DNA of 18,240 nucleotides from Verrucomicrobia bacterium UBA6775 (GTDB lineage Bacteria > Verrucomicrobiota > Verrucomicrobiia > Limisphaerales > UBA1096): contig DKGH01000173.1 in NCBI GenBank assembly GCA_002453165.1, positions 1 to 18,240 on the forward strand. Reading direction: 5' to 3'. The notes under the pieces were generated by a model. That model made no database searches. It was not told the origin of the DNA and was given only the letters and a program-made list of their open reading frames with translations. The stretch's first letter is position 1. Each line of letters begins with the position of its first letter. This document shows, one piece after another, positions 6,925 through 15,973 of the stretch. The translations under genes and the position numbers were made by a program.

Positions 6925-9900
6925 TTGAATATCGGGGCCGGTTCGCTACGTTCCCCCCGCGTGAATGATTTCAAAAACCGGGCTGGACGGGGCCTTTTGC
7001 TTGCGTTGGCGTTCCTTGCCGGGCTGCCGCTTGGCCAAGCGGTGACGCTGATCGATTATGAGTCGTCGTGGCACCTCTGGCGTGGGCAACGCGCCCCGAG
7101 CAAGCCGGATTACTGGGCGTGGAACAAGCCGGACTTCGACGACTCCGGCTGGGAAACCGCGGTTTCGCCGATTTTCTTTGGTGAAAAAGTGAAGGGCGGC
7201 ACCGAATTGACCGACATGAAAAGCAAGTACAACTCGTTTTTCGTCCGGAAGAAATTCGACAGCCCCGACCCGGAACACATCACCTCGGCCACGCTGCGTG
7301 CCAAGGTCGACGACGGGTTCGTCGCCTACATCAACGGCACGGAGGTGGCGCGATACAACGTCACCACGGAAAAACCAAAGTACAGCAGCAAGTCCACCAA
7401 GGCGGCCACGGAGCCGTTGCGATTTCTGAACTACGAAATCGACGACTTCAAGTCGGTGCTGAAGAATGGCGAAAACACCCTCGCGATCATCGTGCTGAAC
7501 CAGCGCCGCACCAGCCCGGACGTCATGTTCGACGCCAAGCTGAGCGTTGTGTCGGACGAGAGCGATCCGCCGATGGTCGCCTCCACCCTGCCCCCGCGCG
7601 GACTGGCGGCGGACCTCGAGCAAATCACGGTAAATTTCGACGAACCGGTTGAGGGAGTCGACGCCTCCGACCTGTTGATCAATGGCAAGCCGGCGCTGGC
7701 CGTGACCGGCGGGGGACGGACGTGGGTGTTCGAGCCTGGGCCACTGTCGCACGGCAAGGTCCAGCTGACGTGGGTGCAGGATCACGGGATCACCGACCAG
7801 GCGCTTACGCCCAATGCGTTCAAGGCAACCGCCGTCGGGAACAGCTGGACGTACACCTTCGCCGACGACAACCCACCTTATATCCGACGCGCCAATCCGC
7901 CCGCGGGGCTGGCAGTGAAGTCGCTGGACGCGGTGGAGGTCGAGTTCAGCATGCCGGTGAATGGCGTAGACGCGGCCGACCTGCTCATCAACGGCCAGGC
8001 GGCCAAGTCGGTGAAGTCGCTTGGCGCAAACCGGTACCAGTTTGCGCTTGGCCAAGCGGCCTCCGGCGAGGTGAACATTTCGTGGGCGGACAGCACCGGC
8101 ATCACCGGCGGCAACCCATTCGAGAAACCGTTCCTGCCGCTTGGCTGGTTTTATCGCGTGGACCCCAACGCGCCGCCGCCGCCGCGCATCGTCATCACCG
8201 AAATCATGTATCATCCGATCGAGGAGCCGGAGTTCGACCGCAAAGGCAAGCCGGTGCTCGACCTCTCGGAGGACATCCACGAATTCATCGAGCTGCACAA
8301 CTTCAGCCAGGACACCGTCGCGCTGGACAATTGGCGGATCAGCGGTGGGATCGACTACGCGTTCCCGGAGGGGACCAGCCTCGAGAGCGGCGAGTTTGTG
8401 GTGGTCGCCCGCGACCCCAAGCGACTGGCCGGCATCAAGGAATACAAGCTCGCCGGCAAAAAGGTGCTCGGCCCGTACGAGGGCGTTTTGAGTAACAACG
8501 GCGAACGAGTGCGGGTGGAAAACGCAGCCGGCGACACCGAGGACAGCGTGCGCTACTCCGCGCAATTTCCGTGGCCCATCGGGGCGGACTCGATTGGCGC
8601 GGGGCCGAAATGGACCGGGATCGACCCGATGGAATACCAGTTTCGCGGCAGCTCGCTGGAGCGAATCAACTTTTCGCTGCCGGGAGATGATCCGGCAAAC
8701 TGGGTAGCGTCGCCCCTCGAGAAAAACGCTACGCCGGGCCGCCTGAACCACATCACACGCAAACGCTCCATGCCACGGCCTATCGTGACCTCGGTGCGCG
8801 CCATCAATCGCAACGGCAGCATCGTGATCAGCAAGACGGACTCTGTCCGCATCGAGGCAAAGCTCTCCGATAACAAGGGTGTAAGAGGCCTGAAGCTGGA
8901 GTACTTTTACGACAACCTCGAAAAGGAGGGCGAAACCAAAGTGCAACAGGAGATGACCCTCTCGAGAGGCGTCTGGGAACACACATTGCCCAAGAAAACC
9001 GACCGCACGCTGGTGCGCTACCGGTTGCTAGCAGACTTCGGCAAGGGATCGGAGATCATCTCTCCAAGGCCAAGCGACCCGTACAATTGGCACGCCTATT
9101 TCGTGATGCCACGTTCGACCGGCTCTAACCGGTACTTCGAGTTGATGGTGCCCCGGGCAGGAACCAGTCAGCTCGCAAAGAACATGTCGGCCAATCCCCG
9201 CAGCGGCTATCGACCGGCTAGAAACGTCAAGCCGCGTGGCCCATGGAACGATACCGTGCACGGAATCCTCGTTCACAAGGGTGTGGTGCGCGATGTGTAC
9301 GCCCGTTGGAATGGCAGTTTTTTCCGGCGCAACAGCGGACGCAACTCGTGGAAGATTCGACTGCCGCGCTACAACCGATTCGACGGACAGAGCGACCTGA
9401 TGTTCACCGACAAGGATAACGTCACCGTGGCAGGGCATGCGCTATATCGCGCGCTTGGGCTGCCCACCTCGAACACCGAGTGGATCGATGTCTCCATCAA
9501 TAAGCGTAAGATGCGCCGCCTGCTCGTTGAGGATCACAACGACCGGATGCTTGAGCGCTATCACGAGGATCAGATGCGCCGCAACCCCGGCACCGAGCTG
9601 GAGCCGAACGGCCACATATTCAAGTCCAGCGGTATCCTGCAAGACCTCGGCCCATATGGTCGCGGTGACGGGGTCAAGCTGCCGCCCCGGGACGGCTGGA
9701 CGCCGCTGCAGCGTTACGAGTGGATTTACTCCTCCAAGAACCAGGACTGGAAGGGCCACAGCGAGTTGCAGGAATTGATTGACGGCTTGGCCAAACACAA
9801 GAACAACCGCACTCGGCTCCGCAAGTGGTTTCAGGAAAACTGGGATATAGAGGCGCTGATGAGCTACATCGCCGTGCGCAACTGGATGGGCACGTGGGAC

Positions 9901-12315
9901 GATACCGTGCACAATTTTTACTTCTGGCGCCGGGCGAACGGGCGCTGGGGCATGTTGCCGTGGGACTTTGACAACGACATGCAGGGTGGCTTCATTAACA
10001 AGTCCATCTTCATCGGCGAAGCCGGCAACGCCCACACCACGCACGGAACGCACACGGTGAAAAACGCCTTCTTCAAGGCATTCCGCGACGAGTATAAGGA
10101 GCATCTTTACTACCTCAACAATACCCTGCTAACACCTGACAACCTCCGGCGCATTGGCCTTTCCGGCTACGTCACCTATGCGCGTGGCCGACAGGCCAGC
10201 ATCAATAAGCAGTGCGGCAAGTTGAAGATCCCGGTTCAACCCGTGGCCACCCAGCTCACTGGTGGCGACTCGATCTACTCCCCCGCAACCATGGTCGTCA
10301 GTGCGTTTGAAGGCGGCGAGGCCAACGTCGATCACGTCAGCACAATCTGGTCCATCCGCGCCTCCGACGGCTCATTTACCTATCCGGTGTTCAAGAGTGA
10401 ATCGACCGATAAACTCACCGAGATGCCGGTGCCGTTCGAGCTGCTCGAGTTCGGGCGCACGTACTACTGGCAGGCGGTGTACATCGACTCGAAGGGCCGC
10501 AAATCCCTGCCCACCGCCGAGGCCAGTTTCCGCTACGGCGGCCATGCCAGGGCGGCCGACCTCATCGCGCTCAAGGACGAGGAATGGCTTTACAACGCTG
10601 AGGGCAAAAGCCTCGGCACCGCCTGGCGCAAGGAGGACTACGACGACTCCGCTTGGCCAAGCGGGAAGACTTTCATCGGCAAGGGCACGGCCCGGCAAAA
10701 ATACAAGATGGCCACCACAATCGAGATGGGGCCGCGCACGTTTTACTTCCGCAAATCGTTCGACTTTGACCAGCCGGCGGCCGGCGGCGAGCTTCAACTG
10801 CAGTACCTTGTCGATGACGGCGCGGTGTTTTATCTAAACGGCAAGGAAATCCACCGCGTGAACATGAAGGATCGCGGCAGCATTCGCTACACAACCCGCG
10901 CCTTGAGCTCGGTACGAGACGCGGAATTGAGCGGCCCGATCCAACTCTCGGGGAAGAATCTCAAGCAGGGCAAAAACGTCTTCGCGGTTGAGGTGCACCA
11001 ATACTCCACCAACGACAGCGACCTCGCGTTCGGGGCCAGCCTCGGGGCCACGGTTGAGAGCCTGCCTGATGGCATCATCCTCAACGAGCTGATGGCCGCC
11101 AACCGCGGCTCGGTGAAAAACGGGGACACCAATCCGGACTGGATCGAGCTGTACAATCCGACCAACCGCGAGATCGACCTGGCCGGCGCCGGACTCGGCG
11201 ATGGCGTCAGCGAAAAGCCGACCTTCTTTTTCCCGGCCGGCACCCGGCTCGCCCCGCAGGCGCACCTCGTCGTGTGGTGCGATGACGCAAAGAAGCAGCC
11301 CGGCCTGCACTCCGGATTCGCCCTCGATGCCGATGGACAAAACATCGCACTTTGGTGGCCGGGCGATGACGGCTTGAAAATACAGGACGCCATTGGCTTT
11401 GGCCCGCAGGCGGACGACCTCTCGATCGGGCGCTCCCCCGACGGCGCTGGCCCGTGGGCAATCAACGCCCCCACCCCCGGCACCGCCAACACCGCGCAGG
11501 ATTTGGGCAGCATCAAGTCGCTCTCCATCAACGAGTGGATGGCCCGGCCCGAAAATGGCAGCGATTGGCTGGAGATTTACAACCGCTCCGCCCTCCCGGT
11601 CCCGATGGCCGGCTTGAAGCTCTCGGACGACCCGACCCAGCTCGACAAGACCGTACTGCCTCCGCTGACCTTCATCGCAGGCAACGGCTACCTGCGTTTC
11701 ATCGCCGACAACGACCCGAACGACGGCGCCAACCACGTTGGCTTTCGCCTGAGCGGCCGCGGCGAGGAAATCGTCCTGAGCGACACGAAGGACAAGACGA
11801 TCGACTCGGTGATATTCGCCGAGCAGTCGCGCGGTGTCTCCGAGGGACGCTACCCGGACGGCGACAAGTCGATCGTCACCTTCCCCAACAGCGCCACGCC
11901 GGGGCAATCCAACCTCGTCATTGGCGACGCCGACGAGGACGGCCTGCCGAACCTTTGGGAGAACCTTTACGGGCTCGACCCGAACGACGCCTCCGATGTC
12001 CACCTCGACCCGGACGGCGATGGGCACAGCAACCTCGAGGAATTCATCGCCGGCACCATGCCCAACGAGGCCGCCAGTGTGCTTTGGCTGCAGTTGATCC
12101 TGCACCACGAGGCCGCCGTCGTTTCATTCGAGGCGCAGCCAGGCCGCACCTACGTGCTGTGGAGCACCGGTGCCGTTGCAGGGGGCGAGTGGATCAAAGT
12201 GCAACAGTTTTCGCCGCAACCCGAGAGGCGCATCATCTCCTACGAGATTCCGGCCGAACACCGGCCGATACCGAACGGCTACTTCCGGCTCACCATCCCG
12301 GCGGCGGGAGATTGA
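6925..12315 (+). CDS. giant secreted CotH-kinase / lamin-tail-domain protein
   Basis: A 1,796-residue protein from a TTG at 6925; a GTG at 6961 (1,784 residues) gives a cleaner signal peptide (NRAGRG, then LLLALAFLAG, ending LGQA) and may be the true start. Order from the TTG: galactose-binding-like module 35-200 (DFDDSGWE); two Ig-like repeats about 212-300 and 313-400 (both with VxGVDAxDLLING); lamin-tail domain 420-610 (ITEIMYHP); Ig-like module; CotH kinase domain about 745-1100 with WKIRLPRYNRF from 809, EDHN at 869-872 and the acidic PWDFDND at 1012-1018; Fn3-like module about 1105-1205; second galactose-binding-like module 1213-1375; lamin-tail domains 1383-1525 and 1530-1670; calcium-type DxDxDG repeats 1668-1715; a C-terminal beta domain. 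CotH proteins are atypical kinases of secreted proteins (known from spore coat). Here a phosphorylated or adhesive surface protein is inferred. The octaheme gene follows after 6 bp. Confidence 0.93.
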   Translation: MNIGAGSLRSPRVNDFKNRAGRGLLLALAFLAGLPLGQAVTLIDYESSWHLWRGQRAPSKPDYWAWNKPDFDDSGWETAVSPIFFGEKVKGGTELTDMKSKYNSFFVRKKFDSPDPEHITSATLRAKVDDGFVAYINGTEVARYNVTTEKPKYSSKSTKAATEPLRFLNYEIDDFKSVLKNGENTLAIIVLNQRRTSPDVMFDAKLSVVSDESDPPMVASTLPPRGLAADLEQITVNFDEPVEGVDASDLLINGKPALAVTGGGRTWVFEPGPLSHGKVQLTWVQDHGITDQALTPNAFKATAVGNSWTYTFADDNPPYIRRANPPAGLAVKSLDAVEVEFSMPVNGVDAADLLINGQAAKSVKSLGANRYQFALGQAASGEVNISWADSTGITGGNPFEKPFLPLGWFYRVDPNAPPPPRIVITEIMYHPIEEPEFDRKGKPVLDLSEDIHEFIELHNFSQDTVALDNWRISGGIDYAFPEGTSLESGEFVVVARDPKRLAGIKEYKLAGKKVLGPYEGVLSNNGERVRVENAAGDTEDSVRYSAQFPWPIGADSIGAGPKWTGIDPMEYQFRGSSLERINFSLPGDDPANWVASPLEKNATPGRLNHITRKRSMPRPIVTSVRAINRNGSIVISKTDSVRIEAKLSDNKGVRGLKLEYFYDNLEKEGETKVQQEMTLSRGVWEHTLPKKTDRTLVRYRLLADFGKGSEIISPRPSDPYNWHAYFVMPRSTGSNRYFELMVPRAGTSQLAKNMSANPRSGYRPARNVKPRGPWNDTVHGILVHKGVVRDVYARWNGSFFRRNSGRNSWKIRLPRYNRFDGQSDLMFTDKDNVTVAGHALYRALGLPTSNTEWIDVSINKRKMRRLLVEDHNDRMLERYHEDQMRRNPGTELEPNGHIFKSSGILQDLGPYGRGDGVKLPPRDGWTPLQRYEWIYSSKNQDWKGHSELQELIDGLAKHKNNRTRLRKWFQENWDIEALMSYIAVRNWMGTWDDTVHNFYFWRRANGRWGMLPWDFDNDMQGGFINKSIFIGEAGNAHTTHGTHTVKNAFFKAFRDEYKEHLYYLNNTLLTPDNLRRIGLSGYVTYARGRQASINKQCGKLKIPVQPVATQLTGGDSIYSPATMVVSAFEGGEANVDHVSTIWSIRASDGSFTYPVFKSESTDKLTEMPVPFELLEFGRTYYWQAVYIDSKGRKSLPTAEASFRYGGHARAADLIALKDEEWLYNAEGKSLGTAWRKEDYDDSAWPSGKTFIGKGTARQKYKMATTIEMGPRTFYFRKSFDFDQPAAGGELQLQYLVDDGAVFYLNGKEIHRVNMKDRGSIRYTTRALSSVRDAELSGPIQLSGKNLKQGKNVFAVEVHQYSTNDSDLAFGASLGATVESLPDGIILNELMAANRGSVKNGDTNPDWIELYNPTNREIDLAGAGLGDGVSEKPTFFFPAGTRLAPQAHLVVWCDDAKKQPGLHSGFALDADGQNIALWWPGDDGLKIQDAIGFGPQADDLSIGRSPDGAGPWAINAPTPGTANTAQDLGSIKSLSINEWMARPENGSDWLEIYNRSALPVPMAGLKLSDDPTQLDKTVLPPLTFIAGNGYLRFIADNDPNDGANHVGFRLSGRGEEIVLSDTKDKTIDSVIFAEQSRGVSEGRYPDGDKSIVTFPNSATPGQSNLVIGDADEDGLPNLWENLYGLDPNDASDVHLDPDGDGHSNLEEFIAGTMPNEAASVLWLQLILHHEAAVVSFEAQPGRTYVLWSTGAVAGGEWIKVQQFSPQPERRIISYEIPAEHRPIPNGYFRLTIPAAGD
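7027..7042. repeat. 16-bp perfect palindrome, extended CTTGGCCAAG
   Basis: CCGCTTGGCCAAGCGG, one of the two longest perfect copies of the dispersed word in the window. It lies in the signal-peptide coding part of the CotH gene, read as LPLGQA. Confidence 0.9.
10649..10664. repeat. 16-bp perfect palindrome, extended CTTGGCCAAG
   Basis: The same 16 bp as at 7027-7042, but read in a different codon phase (SAWPSG). This is the clearest sign that the DNA word and not the peptide is conserved. Confidence 0.9.
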
Positions 12316-12321
12316 TTCATC

Positions 12322-14334
12322 ATGAGCGGAGTGACGGCAGCCATCGACTCGCCGGGGTTGGAGATCATCATCCCCGCGCTGCTGCTAGTCGTGGCCATCT
12401 TTCCCTTTTTGCTGAACGCAAATCGAAACCAGGCGCTTGGCCTGCTTGCCGCTCCGCTCCTGCTCGCGCTTGGTCTGGGCTACTTGAAATACCAGGCCGA
12501 CCACACAGCGGCCGTTTCCGAAGGCGAACTCCTCAGGGCCACCCCCGCTCAGGTTCGGCTCAGCCCGGACGCCGACCCCGGCAATGCCTACACCTCCTCG
12601 CAAACTTGTCGGGCCTGTCATCCCGGTGAGTACGATAGCTGGCACAAAAGCTACCATCGCACGATGACGCAGTTGGCCAAGCCGGACGCCGTCCTGGCCA
12701 AGTGGCACGGTACCGAACTGCCGCTTGGCGAAGCGCGACTGCACCTCGAGAAAAAGGGGGACGAATACTGGGTCACCACCTTCGGGCTGGACGGCATCAA
12801 GCAGGCCGTACAGCGCATGACCATGACGACCGGCTCCCACCACCTGCAGGTCTACTGGGTTGGTGACAAGGCCGGCAACATGCAGCATCCCTTCCCCTAC
12901 GGCTGGTTGATCTCCGACCAAAAATGGGCACCGGTCGAGGACACCTTCCTGCGCAATCCGCACGGTGCCCCGGTCGATGCCAAGTGGAACAAGGTCTGCA
13001 TTGAGTGCCACTCCGTCGCTGGCAAGGCGGCCGTGTCGATGACGCGTCAGGGCCAGACCGCCAGGACCGAGGTCGCCGAGCTGGGCATTTCCTGCGAAGC
13101 CTGCCACGGCCCCGCACGGGAACACATCGCCCACTTTCAAAACCCGTTCAATCGCTACACCGGGCGCGACAAGGCGAAGGCCGCGCACGGCATCAAAAAC
13201 CCGGACACCGGGAAAATGGATCATCGGAAATCCGCTCAGGTTTGCGGCCAATGCCACTCCTACCAGTTCACCCCCAACCCGCCCAAACGGCTCGCGCAGG
13301 GGCCGAGTTTTCTCCCTGGAGGCGATCTGAATGCCGCCGCAAACGCCGTCGCCGTCCAGCCCAGTAAATTCACCGGTGCCCCGCCGAAATCGCAGGCGGA
13401 AGCCAAACAGTTTGCCGCCAGCCACGGTCATCCCCACCCGGGCGGCGAATGGTTGACCGACCGGTTCTGGCCGGACGGCATGGTGCGAGTGACAGGTCGC
13501 GAGTACAACGGCCTGCTCGACACGCCCTGTTTCCAGCGAGGCAAAATGTCCTGCCTCTCCTGCCATTCCATGCACGGCTACCACGACCGCAACGACCAAC
13601 TCGCCCCCCGGATGGAAACCAACGCGGCATGCACCCAATGCCACGAGGACATCCGCGAAAATCTGACTGCACACACAAAACACGCCGCCAACTCCGCCGG
13701 AAGCAGTTGCTACAACTGCCACATGCCGCACACGACCTACGGCCTGCTCAGCGCGATCCGCAGCCACCAGATCGACTCGCCCAGCGTGGCTGCCCAATTG
13801 AAAACCGGGCGCGTCAACGCCTGCAATCTCTGCCACATCGACCAGTCACTCAGCTGGACCAACGGGCACTTGGCCGAGTGGTACAACCACAAGCCAGCCG
13901 AGCTCAATGCCGAGGCCAAGCTCATGTCCTCCGTACTTGAGATGCTGCTTAAGGGTGATGCCGGCCAACGCGCCATCGCCGCCTGGCACATGGGCTGGGA
14001 GCCGGCGCGACAAGCCTCGGGCGGCGACTGGCAGGCTGGCTGGTTACTGCGCACACTGGACGATCCCTACTCCGCCGTCCGCTACATCGCGCACAAGGCG
14101 CTGCAGGCTGATCCCCGCTTGGCCAAGGCGGAGTTCGACTACGCCGCGCCCTTGGCCAAGCGCACCACGCAGATTCAAAAAACCCGGGCCGACTGGGAAA
14201 AACAACTGCCCGACCAAACCGGTGTCGCCCAGCAGATCGAGCTGTTGATCGATGGACAGGGCAAGCCGATCGAGGCCGAAGCCCGGCGCCTCGAGGCCAA
14301 GCGCAACAACCGTCCGATGACCCTCCAGGAATGA
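12322..14334 (+). CDS. membrane-anchored octaheme c-type cytochrome
   Basis: A 670-residue protein with eight CXXCH heme-c motifs: CRACH 96-100, CIECH 226-230, CEACH 258-262, CGQCH 308-312, CLSCH 411-415, CTQCH 437-441, CYNCH 463-467 and CNLCH 501-505. Many other His residues (for example MTTGSHH near 168-174, HGHPHPGGEW near 368-377) could be distal ligands. Two hydrophobic segments at about 15-31 and 40-54 act as membrane anchor, so the heme domain faces the periplasm or outside. The last ~150 residues carry no heme motif, look helical (possibly HEAT-like, DPYSAVRYIAHKAL) and end charged. It resembles cytochrome c554-like multiheme proteins of PVC bacteria; the electron donor and acceptor are not known. 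It starts 6 bp after the CotH stop and overlaps the next gene by ATGA, so all three are probably co-transcribed. Confidence 0.92.
   Translation: MSGVTAAIDSPGLEIIIPALLLVVAIFPFLLNANRNQALGLLAAPLLLALGLGYLKYQADHTAAVSEGELLRATPAQVRLSPDADPGNAYTSSQTCRACHPGEYDSWHKSYHRTMTQLAKPDAVLAKWHGTELPLGEARLHLEKKGDEYWVTTFGLDGIKQAVQRMTMTTGSHHLQVYWVGDKAGNMQHPFPYGWLISDQKWAPVEDTFLRNPHGAPVDAKWNKVCIECHSVAGKAAVSMTRQGQTARTEVAELGISCEACHGPAREHIAHFQNPFNRYTGRDKAKAAHGIKNPDTGKMDHRKSAQVCGQCHSYQFTPNPPKRLAQGPSFLPGGDLNAAANAVAVQPSKFTGAPPKSQAEAKQFAASHGHPHPGGEWLTDRFWPDGMVRVTGREYNGLLDTPCFQRGKMSCLSCHSMHGYHDRNDQLAPRMETNAACTQCHEDIRENLTAHTKHAANSAGSSCYNCHMPHTTYGLLSAIRSHQIDSPSVAAQLKTGRVNACNLCHIDQSLSWTNGHLAEWYNHKPAELNAEAKLMSSVLEMLLKGDAGQRAIAAWHMGWEPARQASGGDWQAGWLLRTLDDPYSAVRYIAHKALQADPRLAKAEFDYAAPLAKRTTQIQKTRADWEKQLPDQTGVAQQIELLIDGQGKPIEAEARRLEAKRNNRPMTLQE
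14118..14160. repeat. pair of CTTGGCCAAG words 33 bp apart
   Basis: Exact copies at 14118-14127 and 14151-14160, in phase with each other (both read L-A-K) near the 3' end of the octaheme gene. The 33-bp start-to-start distance is close to three helical turns, so both would face the same side of the DNA. Confidence 0.85.
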
Positions 14335-14831
14335 GTAAACAAAAACCAACCCGCCGCGAACGTAGCGAACAACAAACCCAGACACCCCCGGCCAAGCCGG
14401 CCGCCACCGCACCCGCTCGCCTGCCCGAGGAGCTGCGTCATTTCAGATTCGGCTGGTGGTCACTTTTTGTCTTCGTCAGCCTCGGCGTGCTGCTTGAAGC
14501 CTTCCTCGCATTTCGTGTCGGTTGGTACATGGACACCGGAGCCAACGAGACGCACCGACTTATGCTGCGGCTTGGCCACGCGCACGGCACGCTGCTGTCG
14601 CTCATGAATATCGCATTCGCCGCCGGGCTTACGCGGATGAATCTTGATGGGGCCGTCCGCCAACTGGTCTCCCGTTGCCTGACCGCCGCCACACTGCTGG
14701 TCCCCGGCGGGTTCATCCTCGGCGCTCTCGTCACCCACGGCGCGGAGCCGGGACTGGGTATCATTCTGCTCCCCGTTGGCGCCCTCTTCCTCCTCGTCGC
14801 CCTCTTCAAGCTGGCAAGGGGCGTGAGGTAA
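14331..14831 (+). CDS. 4-TM membrane protein with HAHG motif, unknown function
   Basis: A 166-residue protein whose ATG overlaps the octaheme stop (ATGA at 14331-14334), implying translational coupling. After a charged, Pro/Ala-rich N-terminal tail (1-35) come four hydrophobic segments at about 41-62, 83-100, 116-136 and 141-162. H75, H83 and H85 (ETHRLMLRLGHAHG) lie at the start of segment 2, a pattern that could bind heme or a metal. I do not recognise a named family. Coupling to a multiheme cytochrome suggests a quinone-side or membrane partner in electron transfer, which is inference. Its TAA touches the stop of the convergent radical SAM gene. Confidence 0.8.
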   Translation: MSKQKPTRRERSEQQTQTPPAKPAATAPARLPEELRHFRFGWWSLFVFVSLGVLLEAFLAFRVGWYMDTGANETHRLMLRLGHAHGTLLSLMNIAFAAGLTRMNLDGAVRQLVSRCLTAATLLVPGGFILGALVTHGAEPGLGIILLPVGALFLLVALFKLARGVR

Positions 14832-15926
14832 TCAAAACAAATCCAGTTGGTCGCCTTGGGGGCGGCGGAAGTTTGCTGTGGACAATTCGTGCCGCCGGCC
14901 ATTCAGCTTGGCCCTGCGAACGGCGATCTCGAACATCTGCGTGATCTTTTCCGCGTGGATGCCTCTGCCGGTCATACGCCTGCCGAACTGGCTCTCGTAC
15001 AGCTCTCCGCCCCGCATCGATCGCACTTGATTCAGCACCTTATCTTTTCGGTCGGGAAAATGTTGATCCAGCCACTCTCCGAACATCGGCGCGACTGCGT
15101 GTGGCAGGCGCAGGATCACGTGCCCGGCACTGGTCGCTCCTGCCTCGGCGGCGGCGGCGATGATCTTCGGGATCTCGTGATCGTTGATCGCCGGGATGAT
15201 CGGGGCCACAAGCACACCGGTTGGGATACCGGCCCCGGACAACTCCCGTATCGCCCGCAACCGGGCCACTGGAGGAGAAGTTCGTGGCTCAAGAATACGG
15301 CGCAATTCCGAGTGCAGCGACGTCACGGAAATAAACACGTTCACCGCGTCGTAATTCGCCAACTCCTGCAGCAAATCGAGGTCGCGGGTGACGAGGGCGT
15401 TCTTGGTCACAATGCCCACCGGGTTACGGCACTCGGCGAACACCTCAAGGCAGCGGCGCGTGAGCTTGAGCCTCCGCTCGATCGGCTGGTAACTGTCGGT
15501 GTTGGGACTCAGCGCAATCGGCTCCGGCCGGTAACTGCGCTTGGCCAATTCCTGCCGCAACAGCTCCGGTGCGTTTTCCTTCACCACAATGCGCGACTCA
15601 AAATCCAGCCCGGAGGAAAAGCCAAAAAACTCGTGCGTGGGCCGGGCGAAGCAGTACACACAGCCGTGCTCGCAGCCGCGGTACGGGTTGATGCTTAGGT
15701 CGAACGGTACGTCCGGGCTGCTGTTCCGCGTGAGCACGCTCTTGGTTGCGTCCCGGTAAAACTCGGTTCGAACCGGCGATGGCTCGAAGTCGTCCATCCC
15801 GTCCGGGTCGTTCTCGAGCGACAGCGACTCAAACCGGTTCGCCGGGTTGCTGACCGCGCCCCGGCTCCGACGAAGCGGCGTGTTGTGTGAAAAATCGCTC
15901 AAAACCGTAGTGTTCCCCTTGGCCAA
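14832..15926 (-). CDS. PA0069-type radical SAM protein (SplB-like)
   Basis: A 364-residue protein with the radical SAM 4Fe-4S motif as CX3CX2C: C85, C89, C92 in YRGCEHGCVYC. The surrounding features PSPVRTEFYRDATKSVLTRN, FDLSINPYRGC, FARPTHEF, ALSPNTDSYQPIE and the ending QLDLF match the PA0069/Rv2578c family, related to spore photoproduct lyase; the reaction is unknown. The frame opens after a TAA and its first start is the TTG at 15926, which lies inside a CTTGGCCAAG palindrome. A TTG at 15902 (356 residues), preceded by AAGGGG at about 10 bases, is an alternative start. The two starts give nearly the same protein. It is divergent from the ROK gene with under 50 bp between starts. Confidence 0.92.
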   Translation of the reverse strand: MAKGNTTVLSDFSHNTPLRRSRGAVSNPANRFESLSLENDPDGMDDFEPSPVRTEFYRDATKSVLTRNSSPDVPFDLSINPYRGCEHGCVYCFARPTHEFFGFSSGLDFESRIVVKENAPELLRQELAKRSYRPEPIALSPNTDSYQPIERRLKLTRRCLEVFAECRNPVGIVTKNALVTRDLDLLQELANYDAVNVFISVTSLHSELRRILEPRTSPPVARLRAIRELSGAGIPTGVLVAPIIPAINDHEIPKIIAAAAEAGATSAGHVILRLPHAVAPMFGEWLDQHFPDRKDKVLNQVRSMRGGELYESQFGRRMTGRGIHAEKITQMFEIAVRRAKLNGRRHELSTANFRRPQGDQLDLF

Positions 15927-15927
15927 G
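15918..15927. repeat. CTTGGCCAAG at the radical SAM start codon
   Basis: The TTG codon that opens the radical SAM frame (15924-15926, minus strand) is part of this palindrome, which also sits in the shared upstream region of the divergent ROK gene. If the word is a protein-binding or methylated site, this copy is the best placed to affect expression. Confidence 0.8.
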
Positions 15928-15932
15928 CGTGG

Positions 15933-15954
15933 GGCAAGTTATCCTTTTCTTGCC
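15933..15954. promoter_or_regulatory. inverted repeat in the radical SAM / ROK divergent region
   Basis: GGCAAG (15933-15938) and CTTGCC (15949-15954) are perfect inverted arms around a 10-bp AT-rich spacer. They lie between the two divergent start codons, right where an operator would be. Only 6-bp arms, so chance is possible. Confidence 0.35.
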
Positions 15955-15973
15955 ATGGCGGAATGCAGTTTTT

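Noticed and set aside
6946..8982. 678-codon open frame antisense to the CotH gene
   Set aside because: Composition is low-complexity Arg/Val/Ala-rich with no domain, and the + strand frame has clear domains throughout. It is a GC-rich antisense shadow.
10834..12108. 424-codon open frame antisense to the CotH gene 3' part
   Set aside because: Lies opposite two lamin-tail domains and calcium repeats; no own motifs and no spacing to other minus-strand genes.
11454..12629. 391-codon + strand open frame crossing the CotH/octaheme boundary
   Set aside because: Extremely Arg/Pro-rich out-of-frame translation overlapping two supported genes.
12385..13836. 483-codon open frame antisense to the octaheme cytochrome
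   Set aside because: The + strand carries eight CXXCH motifs in one frame; the antisense frame shows no recognisable feature.
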